Source: Pedobacter riviphilus
GTDB taxonomy: Bacteria; Bacteroidota; Bacteroidia; Sphingobacteriales; Sphingobacteriaceae
Length of the DNA stretch: 64,000 bases
Reading direction: 5' to 3'
NCBI RefSeq assembly: GCF_014692875.1
Contig: NZ_CP061171.1
Location: 5,022,001-5,086,000 of the forward strand
The translations under genes and the position numbers were made by a program. Under the pieces are notes generated by a model, which made no database searches, was not told the DNA's origin, and saw nothing but the letters and a program-made list of their open reading frames with translations. Below are positions 16,548-25,700 of this stretch, piece by piece (positions within the stretch are counted from its first letter, which is position 1; every line of letters starts with the position of its first letter).

Positions 16548-16566
16548 CTTTTATAAATTATCTTTG
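16537..16566 (+). promoter_or_regulatory. Bacteroidota-type promoter for the AEC transporter
   Basis: TTG (16537-16539), 19-nt spacer, TATCTTTG (16559-16566), 12 nt before the ATG at 16579. The minus-33 element is part of the upstream terminator stem. Confidence 0.7.
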
Positions 16567-16578
16567 CGCTAATACTCA

Positions 16579-17490
16579 ATGGCAAACTTCATTATTATAG
16601 GTTTATGCATTTTAGCGGGCATTCTTTTCAGAAAAAGCAAATCGCTACCCAAAGATGCGCATAAAGGTATTAATGCCTGGATTATTTATATTGCGCTACC
16701 TGCAGTTTCATTTAAATATCTGCCACATGTTACCTGGACTAAAGATTTACTGCTCCCGGTACTGGCACCAGTTTGCGTGTGGCTATTTGGTTGGTTATTT
16801 ATTACCCTATATAGCCGTATCCAGAATATTAGCAAGGCCACATCTGGTGGGTTAAAACTAACCAGTTCTTTAAGCAATACGTCATTTGTAGGTTTCCCAT
16901 TAATTGTGGCTTATTTTAGCGAAAAGGAACTGGCAATAGCCATTATCTGCGATCAGGTAACCTTTATGCTTTTATCTACCATTGGTGTTATTGTAGCCAT
17001 CCGCTCGTCGCAAAATCAAAAGTTAAGCCCGAAATTAGTCTTAAAAAAAGTAGTGACCTTTCCGCCGCTTATTGGTTGCTTTTTGGCACTAACCCTCCCT
17101 CGTTTTATTGATATTTCTTCATTAGATCCATTATTTGAGAAACTAGCAGCTACGGTTGGCCCACTGGCATTGTTTTCGATTGGTTTACAGCTAAAATTTG
17201 GTGGGTGGTTTAATGAATTGAAACACATCAGTTTTGCTTTATTGTATAAACTGATTTTAGCGCCCTCGGTAATTTTGGTTGTGGCACTTGTTTTAGGCAT
17301 GAGTGGAATAATTACCAAAATAACCATTTTCGAAATGGCCATGCCAACCTTGTTAACCGCTGGTGTGGTAGCCGATCAGTATAACCTTAATCCGAAGCTT
17401 TCTAATTTGATAATTGGAATCGGAATTTTATTGTGTTTTATCACCACGGGTTTATGGTGGTTGGTACTGACTTATTCAGGGCTGGTTTAA
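16579..17490 (+). CDS. AEC family membrane transporter
   Basis: A 303-residue inner-membrane protein with about ten hydrophobic segments and the two-halves layout of the auxin efflux carrier (AEC) family. Family wording includes KDAHKGINAWIIYIALPAVS near the N-terminus, SLSNTSFVGFPLIVAYF, GPLALFSIGLQLKF and MAMPTLLTAGVVADQYNL. Bacterial members export or exchange carboxylates such as malate or malonate. The substrate cannot be read from the sequence. It has its own promoter and stands alone. Confidence 0.88.
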   Translation: MANFIIIGLCILAGILFRKSKSLPKDAHKGINAWIIYIALPAVSFKYLPHVTWTKDLLLPVLAPVCVWLFGWLFITLYSRIQNISKATSGGLKLTSSLSNTSFVGFPLIVAYFSEKELAIAIICDQVTFMLLSTIGVIVAIRSSQNQKLSPKLVLKKVVTFPPLIGCFLALTLPRFIDISSLDPLFEKLAATVGPLALFSIGLQLKFGGWFNELKHISFALLYKLILAPSVILVVALVLGMSGIITKITIFEMAMPTLLTAGVVADQYNLNPKLSNLIIGIGILLCFITTGLWWLVLTYSGLV

Positions 17491-17501
17491 AATTATCTCG
17501 G

Positions 17502-17545
17502 TTTAACCGCAGAGTATGCAAAGAGAAGGCGCAGAGAACGTAGAG
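17502..17545. repeat. AACCGCAGAG-type intergenic repeat (family B)
   Basis: TTTAACCGCAGAG, CAAAGAGAAG and GCGCAGAGAACG form a run of related purine-rich units. The fragment on the reverse strand at 7168-7190 (TTAACCGCAAAGGGCGCTAAG-like) and AACTGCAAAGGGCC on the reverse strand at 17709-17722 are similar. The role is unknown. Confidence 0.45.
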
Positions 17546-17618
17546 GGAGCCTTATGCGCTTAAGTTCGATTAATATTTATTCGTGGTGACCAATTTTTAA
17601 CCGAATTTCTTGATGCGA

Positions 17619-17685
17619 TCGTCATGCTGAACTCGTTTCAGCATCTTTTTGCTAGAGAGGCCCTGAAATAAATTCAGGGTGACGA
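17619..17685. repeat. 67-bp element with inverted hairpin ends (family A)
   Basis: It begins TCGTCATGCTGAA and ends as the reverse complement of TCGTCACCCTGAA. Each end is a hairpin with a 5-nt loop: ATGCTGAA/TTCAGCAT (17624-17644) and CCCTGAA/TTCAGGG (17661-17679). No coding sequence. It lies between the convergent AEC transporter and C1 peptidase genes. Confidence 0.68.
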
Positions 17686-17733
17686 CTATAGGTTATACTA
17701 GCTGCTCTAGGCCCTTTGCAGTTCAAATCCAAC

Positions 17734-17763
17734 AAAAAAGCCGCAAAATTTCTTCTGCGGCTC
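17734..17763 (-). terminator. Intrinsic terminator of the C1 peptidase gene
   Basis: On the reverse strand AGCCGCA (from 17762) pairs with TGCGGCT (to 17739) and is followed by TTTTTTG. Confidence 0.83.
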
Positions 17764-17783
17764 CCTGGATAATTTAGTTTTAA

Positions 17784-18977
17784 TTACAAAGCTAATTTTT
17801 TAGCAATTGCAGATGGAATACCTGCTTTGTTTAATAAAATTGCTGTTGTTTTATATTTTACATAGTTTTTGGTAACGTATAAATATCCTTTATAATCGTT
17901 ACTTGCTCCCCAAGAGTTTTTAACGATATAATATTCTTTACCTGTTTGATCTTTAGCTAAACCAACAATGTGCATACCATGATCATCAGTAGTTTGATAG
18001 TTATCGAATGCAAGCTGACGGTTTTCCTGCGTAATCTCCATCTCTGGCTGTGGACCGTTGAACATGTCTGCTTTTTGTTTTGCTGTCATATCAGCAAAAG
18101 GCGTTTGTGGAACAAAAGCCACACCATTTTTCCAGCTGAAGTTTTTTTCGCTGACATCTGTAGCCCAGGCAACAGTATAACCACCTTTTAAGGCGTTATC
18201 GATAATGTCTGTTAACTCGTTCACTTTTACGTTATAAACCTGATCGAAAGACCAGTTATCGGGCACTAATAAAGTAAATTTGCTGTAGAAAGGGTGATCG
18301 TTGAATGATGAAAGTTCTACATAGTTATCGGCATTTAAACCCACCACTTCCTGAGCGAAAGTTTTTGGTGTGTATTTTTTGCCATTATAGGTGAAGTTTT
18401 CTGGTACAGCACCTAAATAAGCATCAATTACACCAGTATAAGCTTTTAACCAATTTGGAGTTAACTCGCCATTCGCATTCTTTACAACAGCTTCTAAAAC
18501 ACCTTTTTCGATATCGCCAAGCTCTGCAGTTTTATTAATTTTAGTGCCATAATTTAATCCGGTATATACCTCCTGCGGAACCGCACCGTATTTTCTGTAC
18601 ATGTTGATTACATCGTGCAAAGCACCGCCATCGCCTAATGAAACCGCACCATGCATACGCACGTAATTTTTACCTTTTTCTACATAAGCATTACGGGCCG
18701 AAAAAAGCTGAGATAAGGTTACGGGTTGTTTACCCGCTTTAATCATTTCTGATTCTAAAAATGAGTTGGTAGAATAGCTCCAGCAAGTACCTGAAGATCC
18801 TTGGTTTTGAACCGGGGTATTGGCCAGGTTAATCACTTCAGTGAATTTAAAAGAAGCAGCACTGTTTTCGCTTTGGTTGTTTTTTAAAGAATTAACGAGA
18901 TTGTCTTGCGCATAAGTCGCCGATATAGATAACGACAAAGCCAAACCAATCACACTGATTTTTGTGTAGTTGATCAT
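17784..18977 (-). CDS. Exported C1-family (bleomycin hydrolase-like) cysteine peptidase
   Basis: A 397-residue papain-fold aminopeptidase of the bleomycin hydrolase (PepC) type. The ATG at 18977 gives a clean signal peptide (about 1-23, ending TYAQ); an upstream GTG would add an unlikely polar leader. Catalytic residues are visible: Gln58 and Cys65 in QNQGSSGTCWSYST, His333 in DDHGMH and Asn354 in VKNSWG. The signal peptide puts it in the periplasm or outside the cell, unlike cytoplasmic PepC. It is a single gene between a repeat element and sdaA, with its own terminator. Confidence 0.87.
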   Translation of the reverse strand: MINYTKISVIGLALSLSISATYAQDNLVNSLKNNQSENSAASFKFTEVINLANTPVQNQGSSGTCWSYSTNSFLESEMIKAGKQPVTLSQLFSARNAYVEKGKNYVRMHGAVSLGDGGALHDVINMYRKYGAVPQEVYTGLNYGTKINKTAELGDIEKGVLEAVVKNANGELTPNWLKAYTGVIDAYLGAVPENFTYNGKKYTPKTFAQEVVGLNADNYVELSSFNDHPFYSKFTLLVPDNWSFDQVYNVKVNELTDIIDNALKGGYTVAWATDVSEKNFSWKNGVAFVPQTPFADMTAKQKADMFNGPQPEMEITQENRQLAFDNYQTTDDHGMHIVGLAKDQTGKEYYIVKNSWGASNDYKGYLYVTKNYVKYKTTAILLNKAGIPSAIAKKLAL

Positions 18978-19080
18978 TTTTTTATGAATAATTAATAAAG
19001 TCAGCGAATGTAAAAATACTTGTTGATTTGTCACCAGAAAGTTTGTAATAAATCGATCATTTTATTGCAACAATGTTGAA

Positions 19081-20508
19081 TTAACATTCTGGTAAACTGA
19101 TCGGAATATTGGTTGCCAATCCTCCATCAGATGTTTCTTTGTATTTGGCATTCATATCAAGGGCGGTTTCCCACATGGTATTTACCACCGCATCTAAACT
19201 TACTTTTGCCTTATCAGGATTGCTTTGTAATGCCAGCTGGCTGGCCGTGATGGCTTTAATGGCACCCATAGTGTTCCTTTCGATACAAGGAATCTGCACC
19301 AAACCCCCAATCGGATCGCAGGTTAAGCCTAAGTGATGCTCCATTGCAATTTCTGCAGCCATTAAAACCTGCCTTTGCGAGCCGCCTAAGCACTCTGTTA
19401 AAGCTGCAGCAGCCATGGCTGAGGAAACACCAATTTCGGCCTGACATCCGCCCATGGCAGCTGATATTGTTGCCCCTTTTTTGAAAATACTGCCTATTTC
19501 TGAAGCACAGGCAATAAACTGGATGATTTTTTCTTCGCTATAACCATCACAAAAGGTAATAAAATATTGTAATACGGCTGGAATTACCCCAGCAGCACCA
19601 TTAGTAGGGGCAGTTACCACACGACCAAAAGATGCATTTTCTTCATTAACCGCTAGCGCGAAACAGCTTACCCAGTCTAAAGTATAATTAAAGCCGTTTC
19701 CGCCTTTTCTAATGGCTGCTACCCAGCTGTTATAATCAGAATATTCATTATTACCAATTAATCGTTTATTTAGCGGGAATGCCCGTCTGGCTACATTTAA
19801 GCCACCAGGTAAAAAACCCGTGGTATGGCATCCGCGATAAATACAATCGCGCATTACGGCGAAATGTTGCAAAATGCCTTTTTTTGTCTCTGCTTCAGCG
19901 CGCCAAGCCAGTTCGTTTTCCATCACGATTTCGCTCACCTTTAAACCGGTAGATAAACACCAGTGTAAAAGATCTTTTGCTTTTTCTACAGGAAAAGGGA
20001 GGTCTACCTGGGCTTTTTTGCTATTGTCTTCGCCTTCTTTTACCACAAAACCACCACCAATAGAATAGTATGTTTCTGAAAAAGCTTTTCCATCTTTTAA
20101 AAATGCCTGAAAAGTAACCGCGTTTGGATGGAAGGGTAAACTTTCAGCAAAAAGAAAAAGCAGGTCGTTATCGTAATCGAAATCAAGAATTAATTGATCA
20201 GCAAGATTTAACTTCTTATCTCTTTGGATGCTTTCAAAAGTAGGGGTAACGGCATCTACATCAAAAGTTACCGGATCAGCTCCTGTTAACCCGAGTAGAA
20301 TAGCCACATCTGTTCCATGGCCTTTACCTGTTTTGGCAAGCGAACCATAAAGCAATATCTTGATGCCTTCAATTTCATCAATCAAATTGTTTTGAGCAAG
20401 CGAAGCAGTAAACTGTTGTGCTGCGCGCCATGGACCTAAGGTATGTGAGCTGGATGGGCCTATGCCTATTTTAAAAATATCGAAAACCGAAATCTGTTCC
20501 TTGATCAT
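19081..20508 (-). CDS. sdaA: L-serine ammonia-lyase (single chain)
   Basis: This 475-residue enzyme converts L-serine to pyruvate and ammonia using a 4Fe-4S cluster. The beta domain comes first ([19 protein letters not shown], residues about 9-27). The alpha domain contains [30 protein letters not shown] and [18 protein letters not shown], which supply cluster cysteines. The length and domain order match the one-chain type of Gram-negative bacteria. It stands alone, divergent from an RDD protein gene. Confidence 0.95.
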   Translation of the reverse strand: MIKEQISVFDIFKIGIGPSSSHTLGPWRAAQQFTASLAQNNLIDEIEGIKILLYGSLAKTGKGHGTDVAILLGLTGADPVTFDVDAVTPTFESIQRDKKLNLADQLILDFDYDNDLLFLFAESLPFHPNAVTFQAFLKDGKAFSETYYSIGGGFVVKEGEDNSKKAQVDLPFPVEKAKDLLHWCLSTGLKVSEIVMENELAWRAEAETKKGILQHFAVMRDCIYRGCHTTGFLPGGLNVARRAFPLNKRLIGNNEYSDYNSWVAAIRKGGNGFNYTLDWVSCFALAVNEENASFGRVVTAPTNGAAGVIPAVLQYFITFCDGYSEEKIIQFIACASEIGSIFKKGATISAAMGGCQAEIGVSSAMAAAALTECLGGSQRQVLMAAEIAMEHHLGLTCDPIGGLVQIPCIERNTMGAIKAITASQLALQSNPDKAKVSLDAVVNTMWETALDMNAKYKETSDGGLATNIPISLPEC

Positions 20509-20525
20509 TATGAATAATAGTTACA

Positions 20526-20533
20526 CAAAGCTA
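20526..20533 (-). promoter_or_regulatory. Minus-7 promoter element for the serine deaminase gene
   Basis: On the reverse strand it reads TAGCTTTG, a perfect TAnnTTTG match, 17 nt before the start codon. No TTG lies at the expected minus-33 distance. Confidence 0.45.
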
Positions 20534-20621
20534 TGATTGTTTTATGATTTTGGATAAATTAATTTTCGCTGGTGACAAAAATATTTTACCTTAGAAAAAT
20601 CTAAACCAAACGCTTCAAAAC

Positions 20622-21113
20622 ATGGACTTTAACAACAACTATCAAGAAATTGATTTAAACTACTGTCGCGCCAGCTCAGGTAAAAGATTTGCCAATTATA
20701 TCATCGACTTAATTGTCTTTTACATTATTCTTTTTGGTATTTACATCTGTGTAGGAATTTTACTTCCTGGAGTTTTAGATGGAATTAATGATCTTTTAGA
20801 CCGATTGATTGCAATGGTTTGTTATGGCTTTATTATGTGTTTAATAGAAGCTGTTTCACATGGAAAATCAATCGGGAAACTCATTACGGGAACAAAAGCC
20901 GTAAACTTAGATGGTAGCGAGATTGATTTTCAAAAAGCATTTACGCGAAATATGATCCGCGTGATCCCTTTTAATGCAATTAGCGCCCTGAGTAATCCTT
21001 GTGATCCCTGGCACGATCGCTGGTCGGACACGATAGTGATTGACGAGAAAAAACAGGGCTTACAAAGCCAAAGGATAGATCTATTTGATTCGGTTAAAAA
21101 TCAAACTCTATAA
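20622..21113 (+). CDS. RDD family membrane protein
   Basis: A 163-residue protein of the RDD family (Arg-Asp-Asp). It starts with ASSGKRFANYIIDLIVFYII, where the usual R..A..ID pattern is seen. Further spans lie at about 60-80, and SHGKSIGKLITGTKAVNLDG and FTRNMIRVIPFNAISAL are family-typical. The end has DPWHDRWSDTIVI. The function of bacterial RDD proteins is mostly unknown; some act in ion exchange. Its 3' end overlaps the convergent MgtC gene by 20 bp. Confidence 0.82.
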   Translation: MDFNNNYQEIDLNYCRASSGKRFANYIIDLIVFYIILFGIYICVGILLPGVLDGINDLLDRLIAMVCYGFIMCLIEAVSHGKSIGKLITGTKAVNLDGSEIDFQKAFTRNMIRVIPFNAISALSNPCDPWHDRWSDTIVIDEKKQGLQSQRIDLFDSVKNQTL

Positions 21114-21753
21114 TATCATTATCTTTAAGCATACGGTCTACAAATTTCTGATGATTTTTTGGCGTGCCCGTTGCCGTCCAGTTTCCGGTAATAATATTGC
21201 CTGCCAATTGGTGCTTCCCACGTTGGGGTTTGAGTTTACTTTCGCGAAAAACATCTTCGTAGCTTTCTAAGTTGCCATGCGTATGCTGTCTTTTAACAAT
21301 GCGGTAAACCCGCTTAGTAAAACGACGGTCGCCAATTTCTTCTAAAAAAGGGAAGATAATCAAAGCCAGCATTACCACAATGGTAACACCAATGGCCTGT
21401 TCGTAATAGCCAGCGCCTACCGCCATACCAATGGCTGCAACAATCCAGATGATACAGGCCGTGGTGAGGCCTTTAACGCGGTTTTCTTCCTTAAAAATTA
21501 CACCCGCCCCTAAAAAACCAATGCCGGTTACAATGTTCGATGCGATGCGGTCCTGACTGGTGGCCCCGATATTGATGGACAGTATGGTAAATAAGGTCGC
21601 GCCCAAACCAATCATCATCATGGTTTTGAGCCCGGCAGATTTACTTCTGTATTCGCGTTCGGCTCCAATTATACCGCAAAGTAGGGTAGCCAATAGAAAC
21701 TTGTTGATTTCACTTTGTGTAATGAAATGGGCTTTATCTAAAATCTCGTTCAT
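21094..21753 (-). CDS. MgtC/SapB family membrane protein
   Basis: A 219-residue protein with about four membrane spans in the first 140 residues and a soluble C-terminus. The family core is visible: LLATLLCGIIGAEREYRSKS, AGLKTMMMIGLGATLFTILS, ASNIVTGIGFLGAGVIFKEE and RVKGLTTACIIWIVAAIGMA. MgtC proteins are linked to magnesium limitation and control of the membrane ATP synthase. Most Bacteroidota members lack a known role. The last seven codons overlap the end of the RDD gene on the other strand. Confidence 0.88.
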   Translation of the reverse strand: MNEILDKAHFITQSEINKFLLATLLCGIIGAEREYRSKSAGLKTMMMIGLGATLFTILSINIGATSQDRIASNIVTGIGFLGAGVIFKEENRVKGLTTACIIWIVAAIGMAVGAGYYEQAIGVTIVVMLALIIFPFLEEIGDRRFTKRVYRIVKRQHTHGNLESYEDVFRESKLKPQRGKHQLAGNIITGNWTATGTPKNHQKFVDRMLKDNDIIEFDF

Positions 21754-21776
21754 TGCCTTGAGTTATTAAAGGCAAA

Positions 21777-22793
21777 TTAATAAAAATCGTAACATCTTAA
21801 GCCATTTGCCCTGCCACCATTTGAACTATTTGGAAAGTATTTTTCGTAACCTACGCCAATTTCGGATGTTCCGCCCGTGTTACTATAGTTGATTTTAGAA
21901 ATTGTAGCATCATGACTGATTCCTAACCTGAATTTTTCGCCATTGGTTCTGCGATTAAAAATATCGAAGATTACCGAAAATACAATTGCATCATTTCCAT
22001 TTGAATTGCCATCGTTTCTGTACCAGATGCCTGCATTTATACCGGCATATTTATATTGCATACCTGCGCTGAAAGATTTTACGTTGCCTTGTTTGTAGGC
22101 AACGATGGATGGAATGAGGTAATTTCCATCGCGATCGTACTCATCAGGTACTAAGGTTAACTTGTAACTTAAATTGCCTGAAATGCGCATGGGTAACCTG
22201 GCCTGAAAACCCGATAAGGATTCATCCGGACGATTGAGGTGATGCACTGCTAATCCCAGCATGAATTTTCCTATCACCAGGTTAGCACCGGCATTGGAAT
22301 CGAAATAATACCGACTATCTACACTTGGCCTTTCGGCGCCTGAAATACTGCCCGGAATATAACCTGTATTAATATCAATCTGATCGCCAAAAACAAGTTT
22401 ATCCCAGTTTAGCTTTTGGTTGGTAATGCCCCCCTGCAAACCAAACGAGAGCGCAAAGTCATCTCCACCGATGATATAGGAATAACTTAAGGCAATGTTA
22501 TTCTTTACCAGGTAGGCCGTGCCCTCGCTACTGCGGTTAAAAATAACCCCGATACCACTGTTTAATCTACGCAGGTTGAGATCCCCAGAAGCCGTCATGT
22601 ACGAATAATCGCTGGCCAAACCTGTCCATTGGTTACGGTAAAGAGCGTTAAACCTGATATCGCCTTCAAACTGTCCTGTTAATGCTGGGTTTAGGTAAAT
22701 GGGTGCATTGTAAAACTGTGAGTAAATGTGGTCTTGTGCAAACGAAACCATTGGCAGCAAACAAAATAAAAATATGATTATCCTTCTCCCCAT
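21777..22793 (-). CDS. PorP/SprF family type IX secretion membrane protein
   Basis: A 338-residue outer-membrane beta-barrel. The signal peptide (about 1-19) is followed by QDHIYSQFYNAPIYLNPALT, the hallmark of the PorP/SprF family. The body has alternating beta strands and ends near an aromatic C-terminus (RCYDFY). PorP/SprF proteins help the type IX secretion system export or anchor large cargo with gliding-type C-terminal domains. The start lies 3 bp after the stop of the giant cargo gene on the same strand, so the pair is one transcription unit. Confidence 0.93.
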   Translation of the reverse strand: MGRRIIIFLFCLLPMVSFAQDHIYSQFYNAPIYLNPALTGQFEGDIRFNALYRNQWTGLASDYSYMTASGDLNLRRLNSGIGVIFNRSSEGTAYLVKNNIALSYSYIIGGDDFALSFGLQGGITNQKLNWDKLVFGDQIDINTGYIPGSISGAERPSVDSRYYFDSNAGANLVIGKFMLGLAVHHLNRPDESLSGFQARLPMRISGNLSYKLTLVPDEYDRDGNYLIPSIVAYKQGNVKSFSAGMQYKYAGINAGIWYRNDGNSNGNDAIVFSVIFDIFNRRTNGEKFRLGISHDATISKINYSNTGGTSEIGVGYEKYFPNSSNGGRANGLRCYDFY

Positions 22794-22796
22794 TAT

Positions 22797-25700
22797 CTAT
22801 CTGATTAAATATATTACACCTGTTTTTTTCGGAGGAGATGAATCGTAAGTCATCCCTTTCCAATCGCTGCCATTAATAAATTTGATATCTACTTTCCAGT
22901 AATAAACACCCTGTGGCTGATCCTGGCCTTTATAAGTGCCGTCCCAACCTTCTAACGGCGCACCATCATCCAATTTGGTTGTTTCCCAAAGTAACTCTCC
23001 CCATTTGTTAAAAACAGACATGTTCCATTCTTTTATGCCCCGGCCTTTTGCCTTAAAGGTTTTAATCTCATTTTTCGCGCTTGCAGGCATAAAAGAGTTG
23101 GGGATGTTTAGATAGCCAGGTACACCGATAATCCGAACAGATTGAAAAGTGCTGGAGGAACAACCTTCTTTGTTCAGCACTTTCAGCGTTACAGTATAAG
23201 TACCCTCGTTGGCATAGGTATGGTTCGGGTTTTGTAGGGTTGATCCCGATCCATCACCAAAAGTCCATTCCCAGCTTACGGCGTCGGTACTGATATCCTT
23301 AAAGGCAAATGAATAATTGGGAATGGATACTTCGTTACCCGGAGTAACAGTGAATGTAGCGACTGGTGGGGCAACAATGTGGATAAAACCGGTTTTACTC
23401 ACAGGAGTGCTGCATTCAGTGCCAGAGGCTGTTAGGGTAACGGTATAATTTATTCCTGAACCGGGAAAGGTATGCTGTGGTTCAAATTCACTTGATTTTG
23501 GAGAACCATCGCCAAAATCCCAAGTGTAGGCTATTGCACCTTTACTATTGTTTTTAAATTTAACAATAAGGTTGGTACAGCCTACTGTCCTGTCTGCTGT
23601 AAAATCGGCTGTTGGCGATTCTAAAACCGTTACGGTTTCTGTGGCGAAATTTTTGGAACAATCATTTTCAGCATCTAGTCTGATGGTATATCTTCCTGGT
23701 TTAAAAAAGGTATAAGGTTGGTTTCTTAAAGTAGGTATAAACGGAGGTAATTCTTCGCCAGTATCTTCGTTTTTAAAAGTGTAAACGAAACGGCTGGCAC
23801 CACTTGTGTTATTAATCAAATGCACCTCATGAGGCGCACAGCCTCTTTTTTCGTTTCCATTAACTACCAAAGATGGAATGATGTTATTTGGCGAAACCCT
23901 GATTAGAATAGGAATTGCACTTGTTTCACCACAGCTATTTTTAGCCGTCATTTTTACCACAAAATCTTTTACCTCCGTTGTTTTGAAGGTATAACTTACA
24001 TCTCTTTGGTCAGGGTATGATTTCGGATCACTACCATCTCCAAAATCGTAGGTGTAAGTGGTGCCAGTGCTTGTAGGGCTAGTATTTTTAAAGGTTACCA
24101 ATAAATCAGAACATCCGGTTGTTTTATCAGGAAAAAATTGAGCAATAGGTTTTGCATGCACAACAATGTCTACAGTTTTTTCAACTGGGGGACCACATGG
24201 TGGGGTTGTTTTTAAAGTAACTGTGTAGGTTTTATCTTCCCCATTTACATCTGGTTGAAAAATTTGAGGTGGTGGCTGAGCTAAAAAAGACCTTGTTCCA
24301 TTGCCAAAAATCCATTCGTAAGTGGCGCCATCAATTGGCGTTGTGGTATTGGTAAAGCTTACGGGATGCGGGCCACATCCTTCTGTTGGACTTGTGGTAA
24401 ATGATGGTGTAACTATCGGTAGTGTGCTAAATACTTCACTTTTTTCGTCTGGATTACAACCCGTGCTACTGGTAACAACGAGTTTTATGGTTACGCTTTC
24501 GTCGCCATTCATGATGGTATAACCTGGAAATGTTGCTCCTACTCCGATCTGTACATTATTGGCAAACCAGGTATAAATACTGTTTCTATCAGGATATAAT
24601 GTTGCAGCGATATTGCTTGCATTTAGAATAAAAGGTGCGCAATCAACATTTTTAATGTAGGTAATCTCCGCCTTAGCATGCGGATTAACCGTTATTTTAA
24701 TCTGGTTGCTTAAATTGTTATTGCAAGGGCCGCTAGCTACCGATCGACGGTAATAAATGCTTACAGTTGGTGTTGGAGGCGTAAAGCTTACACTGTTTGC
24801 GCCCAATACATCACTCCAGGCGGTTCCATTTAAGCTAGATTGCCATTGATACGTGTACGTTCCACTGCCGCCGCTCGGCACAGTACCTGTTAAAGGCGCA
24901 GCAGCTGCGCCGATACAAATGTTTTGATCGGCAGAAATGGTATTGTTCGTTAAGCCTGGCAAAACAGTAATCAGTAGCGAATTACTATTTGAAGTACAGG
25001 TGCTGTTCACCACTCTTCTGACGTAGGTTGAGGTGTTTACAATTAGGCTTAAGTCTTTGTTGATGGCAGAAGGAATATTACTCCAGGTATTTCCGTCTGC
25101 ACTGCTCTGCCATTGGTAGGCGAATGTTCCTGTTCCACCAGTTGGTATATCGCCAGTAATCGTGATGCTTTGGCCTGCACAAATTGGTGCTGATGATGGG
25201 CCAATATTATTGGTAACAGGTGAGTAATAGGTAACCGTAACATCATCTACGGATGGAGGGCAGCCGTTAAAACCAGAAATGGTCCATCTGAAAGTATAAG
25301 TCTGCCCAGGAACCAAACCCGTAACCGAAGTATTATATAGGCTAGGGTCGGTAATTACAACGCCCGCTTGAGCCGATACGATGATCCAGTTACCACTGTT
25401 AGGTGCCGGATTATTTCCATTTAGGCTAATGTTGCTCCCACTACATAAACTTTGGTCTGTGCCTGCGTTTGCTGCAACTGTGCCCGGATTTACAGTAATT
25501 GTAGTTACGCTTGATGTGGCTTCTGCGCAACTTCCACTTTGTACTACCGCACGGTACTGCGTAGTTATGGCGAGGTTAGAAAATACATAAGGATTTGCTG
25601 TTGAGGTAATGGTAGACCAGTTTACCCCGTTATCGATAGATCTTTCCCAACGGATAATATTTCCAACCTGGCCGGTTAAATTGATGTTTCCACCATTTGC

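Noticed and set aside
16763..16776. Sigma-54-like TGGCAC..TTGC
   Set aside because: The spacer is 4 nt instead of 5 and the site is inside the AEC transporter gene.
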